Notes: generated from the letters alone by a model not told the origin. A stretch of 8,283 nucleotides of DNA from Candidatus Heimdallarchaeota archaeon LC_2 (GCA_001940725.1 MDVR01000137.1:1-8283), one strand, 5' to 3'. Numbered from the stretch's first letter, positions 1-6,419 are shown. Translations and numbers: made by a program.

Positions 1-595
1 GTATAATATCTTCTTTTATTCCGCCCTCACGTAAGATTCTATATTCGTCTTTCTCAGTAAGATCAACAACTGTTGAACTGATCCCCTGAAGATCACCATC
101 CCATTCTATCAAAATATCAATATTATCAAGTAACTCATATGGAATGGAATCTATATTTGTGACTGGAGATGCTCCTGAGATATTAGCACTTGTTGTAACT
201 ATTGGTGTTCCTGTTATTTTAATCAATTCAAGAAACCAATCTACATCTGGAATCCTACAACCAATACTTGAGGTTTCAATCCCATAAAGATCAGGAGATT
301 CAATATTTCGGGGAACCACCAAAGTTAGCTTTCCAGGATAGAGTTCACTTAACTTCCATGCATTTTTTGGGAATTCAACATAACTCATCATTTGAAAAAG
401 ACTTGAAAAAGCATAGGAAACTGATTTCGAGGGATCTCGGATTTTTATTTCGAACAATCTCTCTACTGCATGTTGATTATTACCCAAACATCCAATTCCT
501 GGGATTGTATCTGTTGGATATAACATAATTGCACCTTCTCGTAATTGTGTTGCAATCTCTTTGAGAGGTAAATTTCCAACTGAATAACGCTTCAT
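1..595 (-). CDS. YrdC/Sua5-family L-threonylcarbamoyladenylate synthase, C-terminus cut by window edge
   Basis: I translated this from the minus strand, starting at the ATG at 593-595; 198 codons run off the left edge. Family members make threonylcarbamoyl-AMP from threonine, bicarbonate and ATP, the first step of the t6A37 modification of ANN-decoding tRNAs, in the cytoplasm. Visible YrdC features in order are YPTDTIPGIGC (residues 26-36), a K-x-R site (K51, R53) in KIRDPSKS, PGKLTLVV (87-94), GCRIPD (112-117), the S-x-N nucleotide-site motif in TSANISG (S136, N138), STVVDLT (174-180) and a closing RILREGG. The YrdC domain is almost complete. Whether a Sua5-type C-terminal domain follows cannot be seen, so the short (TsaC) and long (Sua5) forms are both possible. 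It is divergent from the gene at 772. A weak TATA-like TTACTTTATT lies at 621-630. Confidence 0.93.
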   Translation of the reverse strand, partial: MKRYSVGNLPLKEIATQLREGAIMLYPTDTIPGIGCLGNNQHAVERLFEIKIRDPSKSVSYAFSSLFQMMSYVEFPKNAWKLSELYPGKLTLVVPRNIESPDLYGIETSSIGCRIPDVDWFLELIKITGTPIVTTSANISGASPVTNIDSIPYELLDNIDILIEWDGDLQGISSTVVDLTEKDEYRILREGGIKEDII

Positions 596-620
596 TGATT
601 AAAAAAAATAACTCAATGAG

Positions 621-632
621 AATAAAGTAATT
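621..632 (-). promoter_or_regulatory. Possible TATA box for the YrdC/Sua5 gene
   Basis: On the minus strand the segment reads about ACTTTATTC, centred roughly 31 nt upstream of the ATG at 595. This would give a leader of only a few bases. The match is weak, and a run of T closer to the start confuses the picture. Confidence 0.3.
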
Positions 633-734
633 TGTGTTGTGAACAGAATTTATGTATATTAATTGGATATTGTTCAATCTAGCTAAAGGCTTTCACAAAT
701 TATTCGTTTGATTTTTTCTTAAAATCAATGGTTG

Positions 735-750
735 TTAATATATTTTTTAT
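735..750 (+). promoter_or_regulatory. TATA-like box, leaderless promoter for the 104-residue protein gene
   Basis: The segment TTAATATATTTTTTAT is centred about 27 nt upstream of the GTG at 772. With archaeal TBP/TFB geometry, transcription would start at or next to the start codon. No Shine-Dalgarno-like sequence lies between the box and the start. Confidence 0.5.
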
Positions 751-771
751 TCTCTGTAATAATAAATCCCC

Positions 772-1086
772 GTGGAACAATCTACTCACAAAAAAGATCT
801 GTCGAGGCTTATGAAAAAAATTGCTGACAAAGCAAAAGAAGACGGAGTGATAAGTGAAGACGAATATAATATTCTGGAGAAAGTATCATTTGATGTTGCT
901 GAATATAATTTATACCTTGAGAAGTCAACAGAGGATGATTACATAGACGAAGTAGAATATAAAAAATTACATGAATTAAAGAATAAGATTGTTTTCAATG
1001 CAATGGGTGTTGCAAGTAAAGATGGGAAAGTGACTGACGACGAACATGCTTTGGTGAGTGAGATAATTAGGATTCTTAAAGGGTGA
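772..1086 (+). CDS. Small acidic protein with three TerB/EF-hand-like acidic units
   Basis: This 104-residue soluble protein starts with GTG and has no signal peptide or membrane segment. It is helical and acidic. Three units about 30 residues apart share the pattern D-[GD]-x-[IV]-x-x-x-E: D24-G25-V-I27...E31, D55-D56-Y-I58...E62 and D84-G85-K-V87...E91. Each is followed by a hydrophobic helix, and two are preceded by an alanine-containing helix. The D-G-x-I-x-x-x-E spacing resembles the second half of an EF-hand loop and the acidic motif of TerB-like domains, but the first acidic positions of a true EF-hand loop are missing. Metal or Ca2+ binding is therefore only a suggestion. I do not recognise a named family, and the neighbours give no function. 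The GTG start is supported by the TATA-like box 27 nt upstream. Confidence 0.8.
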   Translation: MEQSTHKKDLSRLMKKIADKAKEDGVISEDEYNILEKVSFDVAEYNLYLEKSTEDDYIDEVEYKKLHELKNKIVFNAMGVASKDGKVTDDEHALVSEIIRILKG

Positions 1087-1347
1087 ACCGTCCGAATTTG
1101 CATATTTTACTTAGTAGAATGAGAAAATAATAGGGGAAAAAGGAAATTAAAGACCATACAAATTTACATATTTTCTTGGTGTCTCTAGACGATATTTTAT
1201 CAATTCAAATAGATGATTGCTATAATTAATATAGCGAATTTCGAAAAAAATTATGTAATAGAATAAAAATATTCAAACATACCATCATTCAGAATTTGAC
1301 TTTCATTTAGAAAAAATCATATATATTATCATTACATACATAATTTG
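1087..1347. other. AT-rich stretch without a clear gene
   Basis: I see no convincing coding frame between the stop of the 104-residue gene and about 1347. The DNA is mostly short A and T runs. The only element I would mark is a TATA-like stretch near 1316-1330, described separately. No clear hairpin terminator or RNA gene was found by eye. Confidence 0.5.
1316..1330 (+). promoter_or_regulatory. TATA-like box upstream of the small ORF and SGNH hydrolase
   Basis: ATCATATATATTATC is centred about 22-25 nt before paired TTG codons at 1345 and 1348. This is near the spacing seen for the other leaderless genes here. In such AT-rich DNA a chance match is quite possible. Confidence 0.3.
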
Positions 1348-1488
1348 TTGACTTTAACGAATTTAATTTTGTTGTTCTCTAAATCGGCCAACCATCCTGT
1401 TTTATCTTATTCGGAAAAAGTTTTGAAGGAAGAATTTGAAAAATTAATGAACAAGAGCTCTTATGGAAAGAAATTATCTAAATTTTAA
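1348..1488 (+). CDS. Possible 46-residue small ORF, TTG start
   Basis: The frame is open from just after a TGA near 1297 to the TAA at 1486-1488. The proposed start is TTG 1348 (or TTG 1345); the only internal ATG is at 1447, near the end. The N-terminal third is hydrophobic (LTLTNLILLF). The rest is charged and helix-like (SYSEKVLKEEFEKLMNKSSY), less low-complexity than a random AT-rich frame. The stop lies 33 nt before the ATG of the SGNH gene, so the two could share a transcript. The TATA-like box and TTG start fit local usage. There is no recognised homology. It could equally be a chance frame or the tail of a decayed gene. Confidence 0.25.
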   Translation: MTLTNLILLFSKSANHPVLSYSEKVLKEEFEKLMNKSSYGKKLSKF

Positions 1489-1521
1489 ACCTAAGTAGTT
1501 CATTTGTTAGAGGATAGGAAT

Positions 1522-2253
1522 ATGAAATTATCAAACATTAGCAACTCCACTAAAAAGGTTTTATCAATACTACTAATATTAATTATTGCTTCTTCTTTTG
1601 CCATTTACATTAATAACTTTCCAGGCAATAAAATAATGACTCCTTTGCCACATAATCAAAAAATTATTTTAATGGGAGATTCTTACACTATAGGTCAGAG
1701 TGTAAACGTGAAAGACCGATGGCCTGTACAACTGGAGAATAAATTGACAACTGAAGGTATACTTATTTCAGAGCTAAAAATTATTGCCCAAACAGGTTGG
1801 ACGACTTCAGATCTAATAAGAGGTATTGAGAATGAAATTACAAATCCACCGTATGATTTAGTTACTTTGCTAATTGGGGTGAATAATCAATTTAGAAATG
1901 AAGGGATTGATAAGTTTCGTGATGAATTGATATTGCTTATGAAACAAGCTATAGAATTCGCTGGTGGAAATAGTTTTAAAGTTTTAATAATATCCATTCC
2001 TGATTGGGGAGCAACCCCATTTGCAGAAAATTTTGATAGGGATCTTATTGCTTCGGAAATTGACCTTTTCAATAGTATAACACTTGAACAGAGTAATGTG
2101 TTCAATTTAACATTTATTGATATTACGCCCATTTCAAGACAAGCGATTGATAATCCATTGCTTATAGCAGAAGATGGCCTTCATCCATCTATGGAAATGT
2201 ATAGACAGTGGGTGGATTTGATGTTTCCAACTGTGTTAGCGATATTGAATTAA
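1522..2253 (+). CDS. Membrane-anchored or secreted SGNH/GDSL-type hydrolase
   Basis: This 243-residue protein has one hydrophobic segment (about 13-31) that acts as a signal anchor or uncleaved signal, so the catalytic domain faces outside. The SGNH blocks are in order: block I M-G-D-S (nucleophile Ser54), block II Q-T-G-W-T-T (Gly92), block III I-G-V-N-N (Asn121), and block V E-D-G-L-H-P (Asp218, His221). This is a full Ser-Asp-His set with the Gly/Asn oxyanion positions. The family hydrolyses esters or acetyl groups on lipids, glycans or other small molecules; the substrate cannot be read from the sequence. Block III has Asn where the common form is GxND. I chose ATG 1522 over the in-frame TTG at 1504 because GAGG at 1510-1513 sits at ribosome-binding distance from it. 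That implies translation inside a leadered or multi-gene mRNA, unlike its neighbours. Confidence 0.9.
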   Translation: MKLSNISNSTKKVLSILLILIIASSFAIYINNFPGNKIMTPLPHNQKIILMGDSYTIGQSVNVKDRWPVQLENKLTTEGILISELKIIAQTGWTTSDLIRGIENEITNPPYDLVTLLIGVNNQFRNEGIDKFRDELILLMKQAIEFAGGNSFKVLIISIPDWGATPFAENFDRDLIASEIDLFNSITLEQSNVFNLTFIDITPISRQAIDNPLLIAEDGLHPSMEMYRQWVDLMFPTVLAILN

Positions 2254-2266
2254 ATTTGAATTAAAT
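2245..2266 (+). repeat. Two tandem 11-bp units at the SGNH gene end
   Basis: TTGAATTAAAT occurs twice back to back (2245-2255 and 2256-2266), covering the stop codon of the SGNH gene. Local slippage is the simplest explanation. The following AT-rich sequence may take part in transcription termination. Confidence 0.6.
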
Positions 2267-2431
2267 TTTCAATAAGTTGATTATTTGATATCTTGGATTG
2301 CTAAATTGCATTCAGGCATTCAAATTCAATGAAATACATGCACGATAAAACAAGCTTTTGTTGAAACGTAAATCATCGAATTGTTCAATTATATCATTTG
2401 TATGATAAGATTATAAAATGATAATTGTAAA

Positions 2432-2671
2432 TTATATCGATGCTTGCGAATTATCTGATGATAAAATCTCACTAAATTGACTTGGATATCTTAATAACAA
2501 GTACCATAGGACCAGTGGAAGTAGATGATCGAGGGACCAGTGTAATATCCCAAAAAACGAAAAATCAAAATGTGTTAACAAGGACCCTATTATTAACTGG
2601 TTGAAAAATGACCACGCCAGCAAAGTAATTAATGTGATATCAAGAATTAATTTATTATTCTTTTTTGTCAT
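2432..2671 (-). CDS. Small two-helix membrane protein, unknown function
   Basis: The frame encodes 79 residues starting at the ATG at 2669-2671. It has a basic start (MTKKNNK), a first hydrophobic segment at about 9-32 (DITLITLLAW...IIGSLL), a short polar turn, and a second one at about 47-60 (LDHLLPLVLWYLLL) followed by a short polar tail. The positive N-terminus suggests an N-in hairpin. I do not recognise the family. The pattern W-S-L-D-H-L-L-P between the helices is the only conspicuous feature. Support for it being real comes from its balanced composition and a TATA-like TTTTTAA about 26 nt upstream. It is convergent with the SGNH gene and lies downstream of the tRNA on the same strand. 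Confidence 0.6.
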   Translation of the reverse strand: MTKKNNKLILDITLITLLAWSFFNQLIIGSLLTHFDFSFFGILHWSLDHLLPLVLWYLLLRYPSQFSEILSSDNSQASI

Positions 2672-2690
2672 CTTGAATCTTTAGAGGTTA

Positions 2691-2702
2691 ACATTAAAAA
2701 CT
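2691..2702 (-). promoter_or_regulatory. TATA-like box for the 79-residue membrane protein gene
   Basis: The minus strand reads AGTTTTTAATGT here, centred about 26 nt upstream of the ATG at 2671. The transcript would start at or just before the start codon. Confidence 0.4.
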
Positions 2703-2770
2703 CCTATACTTATTCATGTGGGTTTTAGTACAAAGCTTAAAATTTAGCAATAGCTGAAACATTAATAATT

Positions 2771-2790
2771 TATAAAAAGAAAGGAAAATA
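2771..2790 (-). terminator. T-rich terminator after tRNA-Pro
   Basis: Directly after the tRNA 3' end the minus strand reads TATTTTCCTTTCTTTTTATA, several pyrimidine/T runs without a hairpin. This is typical of archaeal intrinsic termination. Confidence 0.5.
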
Positions 2791-2791
2791 A

Positions 2792-2884
2792 TGAGCTCGG
2801 AGGGATTCGAACCCCCGATCAATCCGATTTTTGTACCGACAGGATCCCAAACGGATCATGATAGCCAAACTTCACTACGAGCTC
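2792..2884 (-). tRNA. tRNA-Pro (UGG) with an 18-nt intron
   Basis: Read on the minus strand, the gene folds as a full cloverleaf. The acceptor is GAGCTCG pairing with CGAGCTC, then T8-A9. The D stem is GTGA/TCAT with a 10-nt loop, and the anticodon stem is ATCCG/CGGAT. The variable loop has 5 nt, the T stem is GGGGG/CCCTC with loop TTCGAAT, and the discriminator is A at 2792. The mature length is 75 nt without CCA, which is not encoded. The anticodon loop is T-T-TGG-G, then an intron, then T38; the anticodon is at 2847-2849. The intron (2828-2845) sits between positions 37 and 38, the usual archaeal site. Exon TTTG pairs with intron CAAA as the central 4-bp helix, leaving 3-nt bulges GGA and AAT, each cut after its second base. 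This is a proper bulge-helix-bulge for the archaeal splicing endonuclease. Confidence 0.95.
2828..2845 (-). other. tRNA-Pro intron at canonical 37/38 position
   Basis: These 18 nt interrupt the anticodon loop directly 3' of G37. Their 3' part supplies the CAAA that pairs with exon TTTG. The interior CC-TGTC-GG can close a tiny loop, so the inner helix is minimal. Confidence 0.88.
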
Positions 2885-3228
2885 GCTGTACTCACGTTTT
2901 ACGATTTTCGGACAAGACAAAACCTGACCTCAATCGAACTTGTGACTAATCTCATATTGATTGTATAATTATTAAATTAACTGATGCTGTCATCGAGATT
3001 CAAATGATCGAGATGTAATTTCATGCGGTAAGCAATCTGAATTTTTTCAGTGAAAAAAAGAACCAAAGAAAAGTAACAATTAAATCTCGGTTTGTGATGC
3101 TGTTTGAATATAATTTTCATTATGCGTGAATTTGAAATTTACTTCAATATCAAATTTTATTTCCCAAGCTTGGTTAATATAGGTTAACAATTGGTGAGAA
3201 ACCTATAGTCTTTATCAATTAATCATTA
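2885..3228. other. Intergenic region holding a 52-bp repeat copy
   Basis: There is no coding frame that I would support. It holds the tRNA promoter, which I cannot define cleanly, and one copy of the 52-bp repeat (2991-3042). The 9-mer TGATGCTGT also occurs twice, at 2983-2991 and 3097-3105, each followed by an AATTT-CAT-ATGCG-like stretch. This hints at a worn local duplication. Confidence 0.5.
2991..3042 (+). repeat. 52-bp dispersed repeat, copy 1
   Basis: This aligns without gaps to 5680-5731 with 43 of 52 bases identical, in the same orientation. Within it, ATCGAGAT occurs twice 15 bp apart (2992-2999 and 3007-3014). It lies in non-coding DNA between the tRNA and the 3' end of the 666-residue gene. 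Its function is unknown. Confidence 0.7.
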
Positions 3229-5229
3229 TTAACTACGATCCATATAATGCAAAGAATTTTCCACCGGTTGAGAATTAAGATATTCTTGAAGTGTTTCAAT
3301 TAATTTTTCATACTGACTTATTCCCTCTGACTCAATTTGAACTACACGTTTTGTCATTCCATCTATAAATTGATTTTTTAGAGAGATTAATCCCTTCTTT
3401 TCCAAAGCGTTTAGATGATTTGTGAACTCCCCCCATGAGAGATTTAATCTCAATTTTAATTCACTTGCAGTAGGTATCGGATTTTCAACTAGAATTTTCA
3501 TCAGTGCAAGTCTTACAGGATGGAGCAAAAATTTGAAATCAAATATAGCATCAGGGATGGGAGTTCCTGAGGTATATTTTGCCTTGCCTTTTTGAATACT
3601 GGAAACAAGTGTGAGATAACCGGTAGTATTCCCATTGAATATTTGAGTAATGGTGTTTTTAGTAACAACATTAATCGCTAGAGAAGAAATTCTTCGAGCG
3701 GTTTGAATTTGATAGATGAAATAACCCATTGTTCCCATTACCGAAAGTCCAAAAAATACCCCGACAATCAACATACCCGGACTTTGATTATCGAAAAAGA
3801 CTAAATTTTCTTGTTTTTGATCATGATTTTCGTTATCAGGGAATAGGTCCTCATTTATAATTAATTTATCCATTGATTGATTATAAGTGATATGTTCATT
3901 GAGAATTTCAATTATTCTTGAATCATCTGGTGAAATTGGTTCAGTTAGAGGGGAAGGATCGGTATCTTCTGAAATTAATGAATTTCTATCTGTAGTAAGA
4001 GAATAGGGTATATCTGCAAATCCATCCTCGTCTGAATCTGCTAGACTATGATCATCCCAATAATTCATATTGAAGGATACACCCTCTACGGAAAATCCCT
4101 GTCTCACATCTCCAAAATCATGATCATATGAGTTATTGAAGAAGTTATTATATATCACTATCGAACCTAATGAAGGACTATATGCCTGTACACCATAAGA
4201 TCTACTATCATGTATCGTGTTTCCAATAATCACAGAATTTTGACCACTGATTTCAATTCCTTCATTAAAAGAATCAAAACCAAAGGCTCCTTCAAGACCC
4301 CCAGATATACTGTTATTGTAAATAATATTGTTAGAACCCCAAACACTTATACCCTCATGTATCGCAGAAAGCGTATTCCCGGCTATGTAGTTATTGTTGC
4401 CACTTACAATTAAACCTAAATGTCCATAATTTGAATTAGTCAAATCATTGGAAAACGGTTGCAGTGCATAATTATTAATCAAATTTGAATTGTTTATATT
4501 TAATCTAATACTATAGTGAACTCCACTAAAATAATTATTTGAAAAAGTTATTCCATTCCCAAATATTCGATAATGAGGAGAAGCATCCCAATCACAACCT
4601 CTATTAACAGAATAACAATCAAACCAATTACTTTCGACGTGTGTATTATTACTAATGAGACGAAACGTTGATGTATTCAATATGATGTTATTTCTAAACA
4701 TTGCATTTGGTACATTGATCAAAGATACGGCTGGTGGAAGATCACCATTATAGAGTTCGGATGACCAGTCATTATCATTTTCATCAAACAAGTTATTTTC
4801 AACAACGAAATTATATGTAACTGATTCTATTGAGAGCATTGATGTAGGTAAAAGTAAAGAGGTTCTAGAGAAGCTTAAACCAGAAATGAAGTATGGATCT
4901 GAGGCGCTCCCATTGCCGGTCCAATCGAATTCTTCAGCTTTTTCTAAAAATTCATCGTTGCCATTAATCTCAATTGGATCGGAGTCAGCATTAACGGATA
5001 CCATTGCAAGCTTTTTCGCTTGAACATCATCTGCGAATAGATTTATATTAGAATCTGAAACAAAATGCTTATTGTCAATTAAATTATCATGATTATCTTT
5101 ACTTCCATCTCTTAATGTGGATAATCCTTGTAAAACAAGTATCGTGAAAATCAATATGGTAATTTGATATACATATTTCCTGTTAACTTTCACGGTTTCC
5201 AGCCCTTTGATCGCATTTTTCGATTTCAA
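3229..5229 (-). CDS. Membrane protein: extracellular NosD-like beta-helix domain fused to cytoplasmic winged-helix DNA-binding domain
   Basis: The frame encodes 666 residues. The order is: basic N-terminus; membrane segment about 20-38; an external right-handed parallel beta-helix of the NosD/PbH1 type at about 85-390, with the entry signature W-T-G-N-G-S-x-x-D-P-Y-x-I (103-115) and many N-N-x-I/F turns; the closing NYWDD plus a D-x-D-x-D-G loop (D398, D400, D402) as in NosD-like proteins; a polar linker; a second membrane segment at about 484-507; and a cytoplasmic winged helix at about 560-650 (LHPVRLALMKIL, then a recognition helix near SWGEFTNHLNALEKKGLI). The last part resembles the HTH_34 winged-helix family. 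The likely role is one-component sensing: a surface ligand (glycan or metal, unproven) read out directly at DNA. The start is TTG 5229, chosen because a TATA-like box lies about 23 nt upstream; no early ATG exists. Confidence 0.9.
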   Translation of the reverse strand: MKSKNAIKGLETVKVNRKYVYQITILIFTILVLQGLSTLRDGSKDNHDNLIDNKHFVSDSNINLFADDVQAKKLAMVSVNADSDPIEINGNDEFLEKAEEFDWTGNGSASDPYFISGLSFSRTSLLLPTSMLSIESVTYNFVVENNLFDENDNDWSSELYNGDLPPAVSLINVPNAMFRNNIILNTSTFRLISNNTHVESNWFDCYSVNRGCDWDASPHYRIFGNGITFSNNYFSGVHYSIRLNINNSNLINNYALQPFSNDLTNSNYGHLGLIVSGNNNYIAGNTLSAIHEGISVWGSNNIIYNNSISGGLEGAFGFDSFNEGIEISGQNSVIIGNTIHDSRSYGVQAYSPSLGSIVIYNNFFNNSYDHDFGDVRQGFSVEGVSFNMNYWDDHSLADSDEDGFADIPYSLTTDRNSLISEDTDPSPLTEPISPDDSRIIEILNEHITYNQSMDKLIINEDLFPDNENHDQKQENLVFFDNQSPGMLIVGVFFGLSVMGTMGYFIYQIQTARRISSLAINVVTKNTITQIFNGNTTGYLTLVSSIQKGKAKYTSGTPIPDAIFDFKFLLHPVRLALMKILVENPIPTASELKLRLNLSWGEFTNHLNALEKKGLISLKNQFIDGMTKRVVQIESEGISQYEKLIETLQEYLNSQPVENSLHYMDRS

Positions 5230-5245
5230 ATTCTTTTTAACTGAT

Positions 5246-5257
5246 TATTATTTAAAG
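5246..5257 (-). promoter_or_regulatory. TATA box for the beta-helix/winged-helix gene
   Basis: The minus strand reads ACTTTAAATAAT, centred about 23 nt upstream of the TTG at 5229, so the mRNA would be essentially leaderless. It is the best TATA match in the window and supports the TTG start. Confidence 0.55.
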
Positions 5258-5750
5258 TTTGGTAGTTAGTGTTTTTGTTGAAAAACTGGTTTGGATAAAA
5301 CAATGATCGATCTGATTTTATTGATTGGAGTTTTATAGTCCTCAATTTTAAATAAAATTTATTATAAAATATATAATCTAAAAAAGTAAATATCTGATAG
5401 ATGTTCTCTTTCATAAAAAAATTGAACTTTGGGCTTTCTACATCAATTCTCATTGCCATTTACAATGCGATTTTCTGAAATTATTATGATCTTAGACATT
5501 TAATCCATATTAAATATTTGAATTATCAAGAAGAACAATAAACATACAAAATAAATACTAATAATCTCACAAAATGAAGTCAAAAATCATTTGTGTCTTA
5601 TTGTATATTAAAATAAATAACCAGTGATATCTTATTGAATTAATTTGAAATTTCAAAGTAATTTATTAGTCAATTAATACATCGATATTCAAATTATCGA
5701 GATGCAATTTCATGTGGATGGGATTCTGAATATATTCGGCATTATACTAA
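5258..5750. other. AT-rich intergenic region with repeat copy 2
   Basis: Apart from the promoter of the 666-residue gene and the repeat at 5680-5731, I see no gene I would defend. A 77-codon minus-strand frame (5226-5459) exists but is low-complexity (see rejected items). The palindrome-like AATTTGAAATTT at 5642-5653 also occurs at 3129-3140, downstream of the same gene. Confidence 0.5.
5680..5731 (+). repeat. 52-bp dispersed repeat, copy 2
   Basis: This is the partner of 2991-3042 (43/52 identical, ungapped, same orientation). It ends about 20 bp before the stop codon of the 171-residue gene, so it lies in the 3' flank of that gene. The inner 15-bp duplication is partly eroded (ATCGATAT then ATCGAGAT). 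Confidence 0.7.
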
Positions 5751-6266
5751 CTAATCTGCAATCAAATCAGGGCTGTGAAATACTTCGAGTTCACTTTGCA
5801 ACACTTTCCATAAATCATGCTGTTCAAGAGGGATCCAATTATCTGGAAACAAGAGGTAAATCTCCTCGCCCCTTTTTATTCGAAGATTTGAAGTATCCTC
5901 CTCAAATATAATTTCAAATTTCAAGTCCCCTTCTAACGTAAAACGCTCCTTTTGCAGATTAGTAATTTCGTTTTTCGACTTTGAATAAACCAAATAAGTT
6001 GAAGCCATACTTAAAGTAAAATCAGAGCGTGAATATAGGATCATCAAAATTATTGGGATTAATGAAATAAGAAAATAAGCGGAAGTTTCCCCTATTGAAT
6101 AACCATACCAGGTAACAAGTATAACGATTATGGGACCCAAGTAATATCGATACAGCAAATCAATAATCCAAAAATGTAGATCAAAGATTACTAGATCTTC
6201 ATTTTCACTATTTTTGCGTAGGCGATATTTTCCATTTCTTACTCGGTAAATAGTTGTAAATTTCAA
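5751..6266 (-). CDS. Two-helix membrane protein with C-terminal beta-rich domain, unknown
   Basis: The frame encodes 171 residues from a TTG at 6264-6266. It has a basic, soluble N-terminus (1-25), a hydrophobic hairpin with segments at about 42-58 and 62-79, then a charged domain of about 90 residues. That domain has alternating short hydrophobic stretches (TYLVYSKSKNEI, FTLEGDLKFEIIFEE, EEIYLLFPDNW) that read as beta strands, closed by a helix (LWKVLQSELEVF). The layout of a TM hairpin plus a small cytoplasmic beta domain recalls bacterial PH-like membrane proteins, but I cannot assign the family. No other ATG start is near the N-terminus, and a TATA-like TTATAATTT about 29 nt upstream supports the TTG. 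It lies on the same strand as the 666-residue gene but 520 bp upstream, so co-transcription is unlikely. Confidence 0.72.
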   Translation of the reverse strand: MKFTTIYRVRNGKYRLRKNSENEDLVIFDLHFWIIDLLYRYYLGPIIVILVTWYGYSIGETSAYFLISLIPIILMILYSRSDFTLSMASTYLVYSKSKNEITNLQKERFTLEGDLKFEIIFEEDTSNLRIKRGEEIYLLFPDNWIPLEQHDLWKVLQSELEVFHSPDLIAD

Positions 6267-6288
6267 TATTATCTAACCATTATACAGT

Positions 6289-6300
6289 CAAAATTATAAG
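6289..6300 (-). promoter_or_regulatory. TATA box for the 171-residue membrane protein gene
   Basis: The minus strand reads CTTATAATTTTG, centred about 29 nt upstream of TTG 6266. A second weaker TATA-like TGTATAATGG lies closer, at 6278-6287. No Shine-Dalgarno sequence is visible. Confidence 0.45.
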
Positions 6301-6389
6301 AACTCGTTTTTTGAAGGCTGTAGAAATGATAAATTATTACGTTATAATTGAATTTCCAATTTATTAACCTATCACACACTGTCTTTGAA

Positions 6390-6419
6390 ATTCAAAAAAT
6401 CGAGATATGTTTTCTTGTG
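6390..6419 (+). repeat. Diverged partial copy of the dispersed repeat
   Basis: Thirty bases align without gaps to the core of copies 1 and 2 (23/30 identical to each), including intact ATTCAAA and ATCGAGAT blocks at the same spacing and a matching TTTC-TG-G tail. It lies in the divergent promoter region between the 171-residue and GNAT genes. Confidence 0.4.

Noticed and set aside
268..528. 86-codon plus-strand frame
   Set aside because: It lies antisense within the clearly coding YrdC/Sua5 gene.
480..677. 65-codon minus-strand frame
   Set aside because: It overlaps the start of the YrdC/Sua5 gene in another frame and is low-complexity.
1887..2132. 81-codon minus-strand frame
   Set aside because: It is antisense to the SGNH hydrolase, whose catalytic motifs prove the plus strand.
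2450..2480. C/D-box RNA suggested by CTGATGATAAA
   Set aside because: No matching D box (CTGA) at the right distance and no terminal stem; it overlaps the 3' end of a coding frame.
4210..4413. 67-codon plus-strand frame
   Set aside because: It is antisense to the beta-helix domain; the Asn-rich repeats create open frames on the other strand.
5226..5459. 77-codon minus-strand frame just upstream of the 666-residue gene, overlapping its TTG start by 4 nt (TTGA)
   Set aside because: The product is almost entirely F, N, I, Y, K, L, as expected from AT-rich non-coding DNA, and it covers the TATA box of the next gene. The overlap is suggestive of coupling but not enough.
5702..5911. 69-codon plus-strand frame
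   Set aside because: It is antisense to the 171-residue protein and begins in the dispersed repeat, with no family resemblance.
2991..6419. CRISPR array interpretation of the repeats
   Set aside because: There are only three copies, kilobases apart, with no regular spacers and no cas genes.
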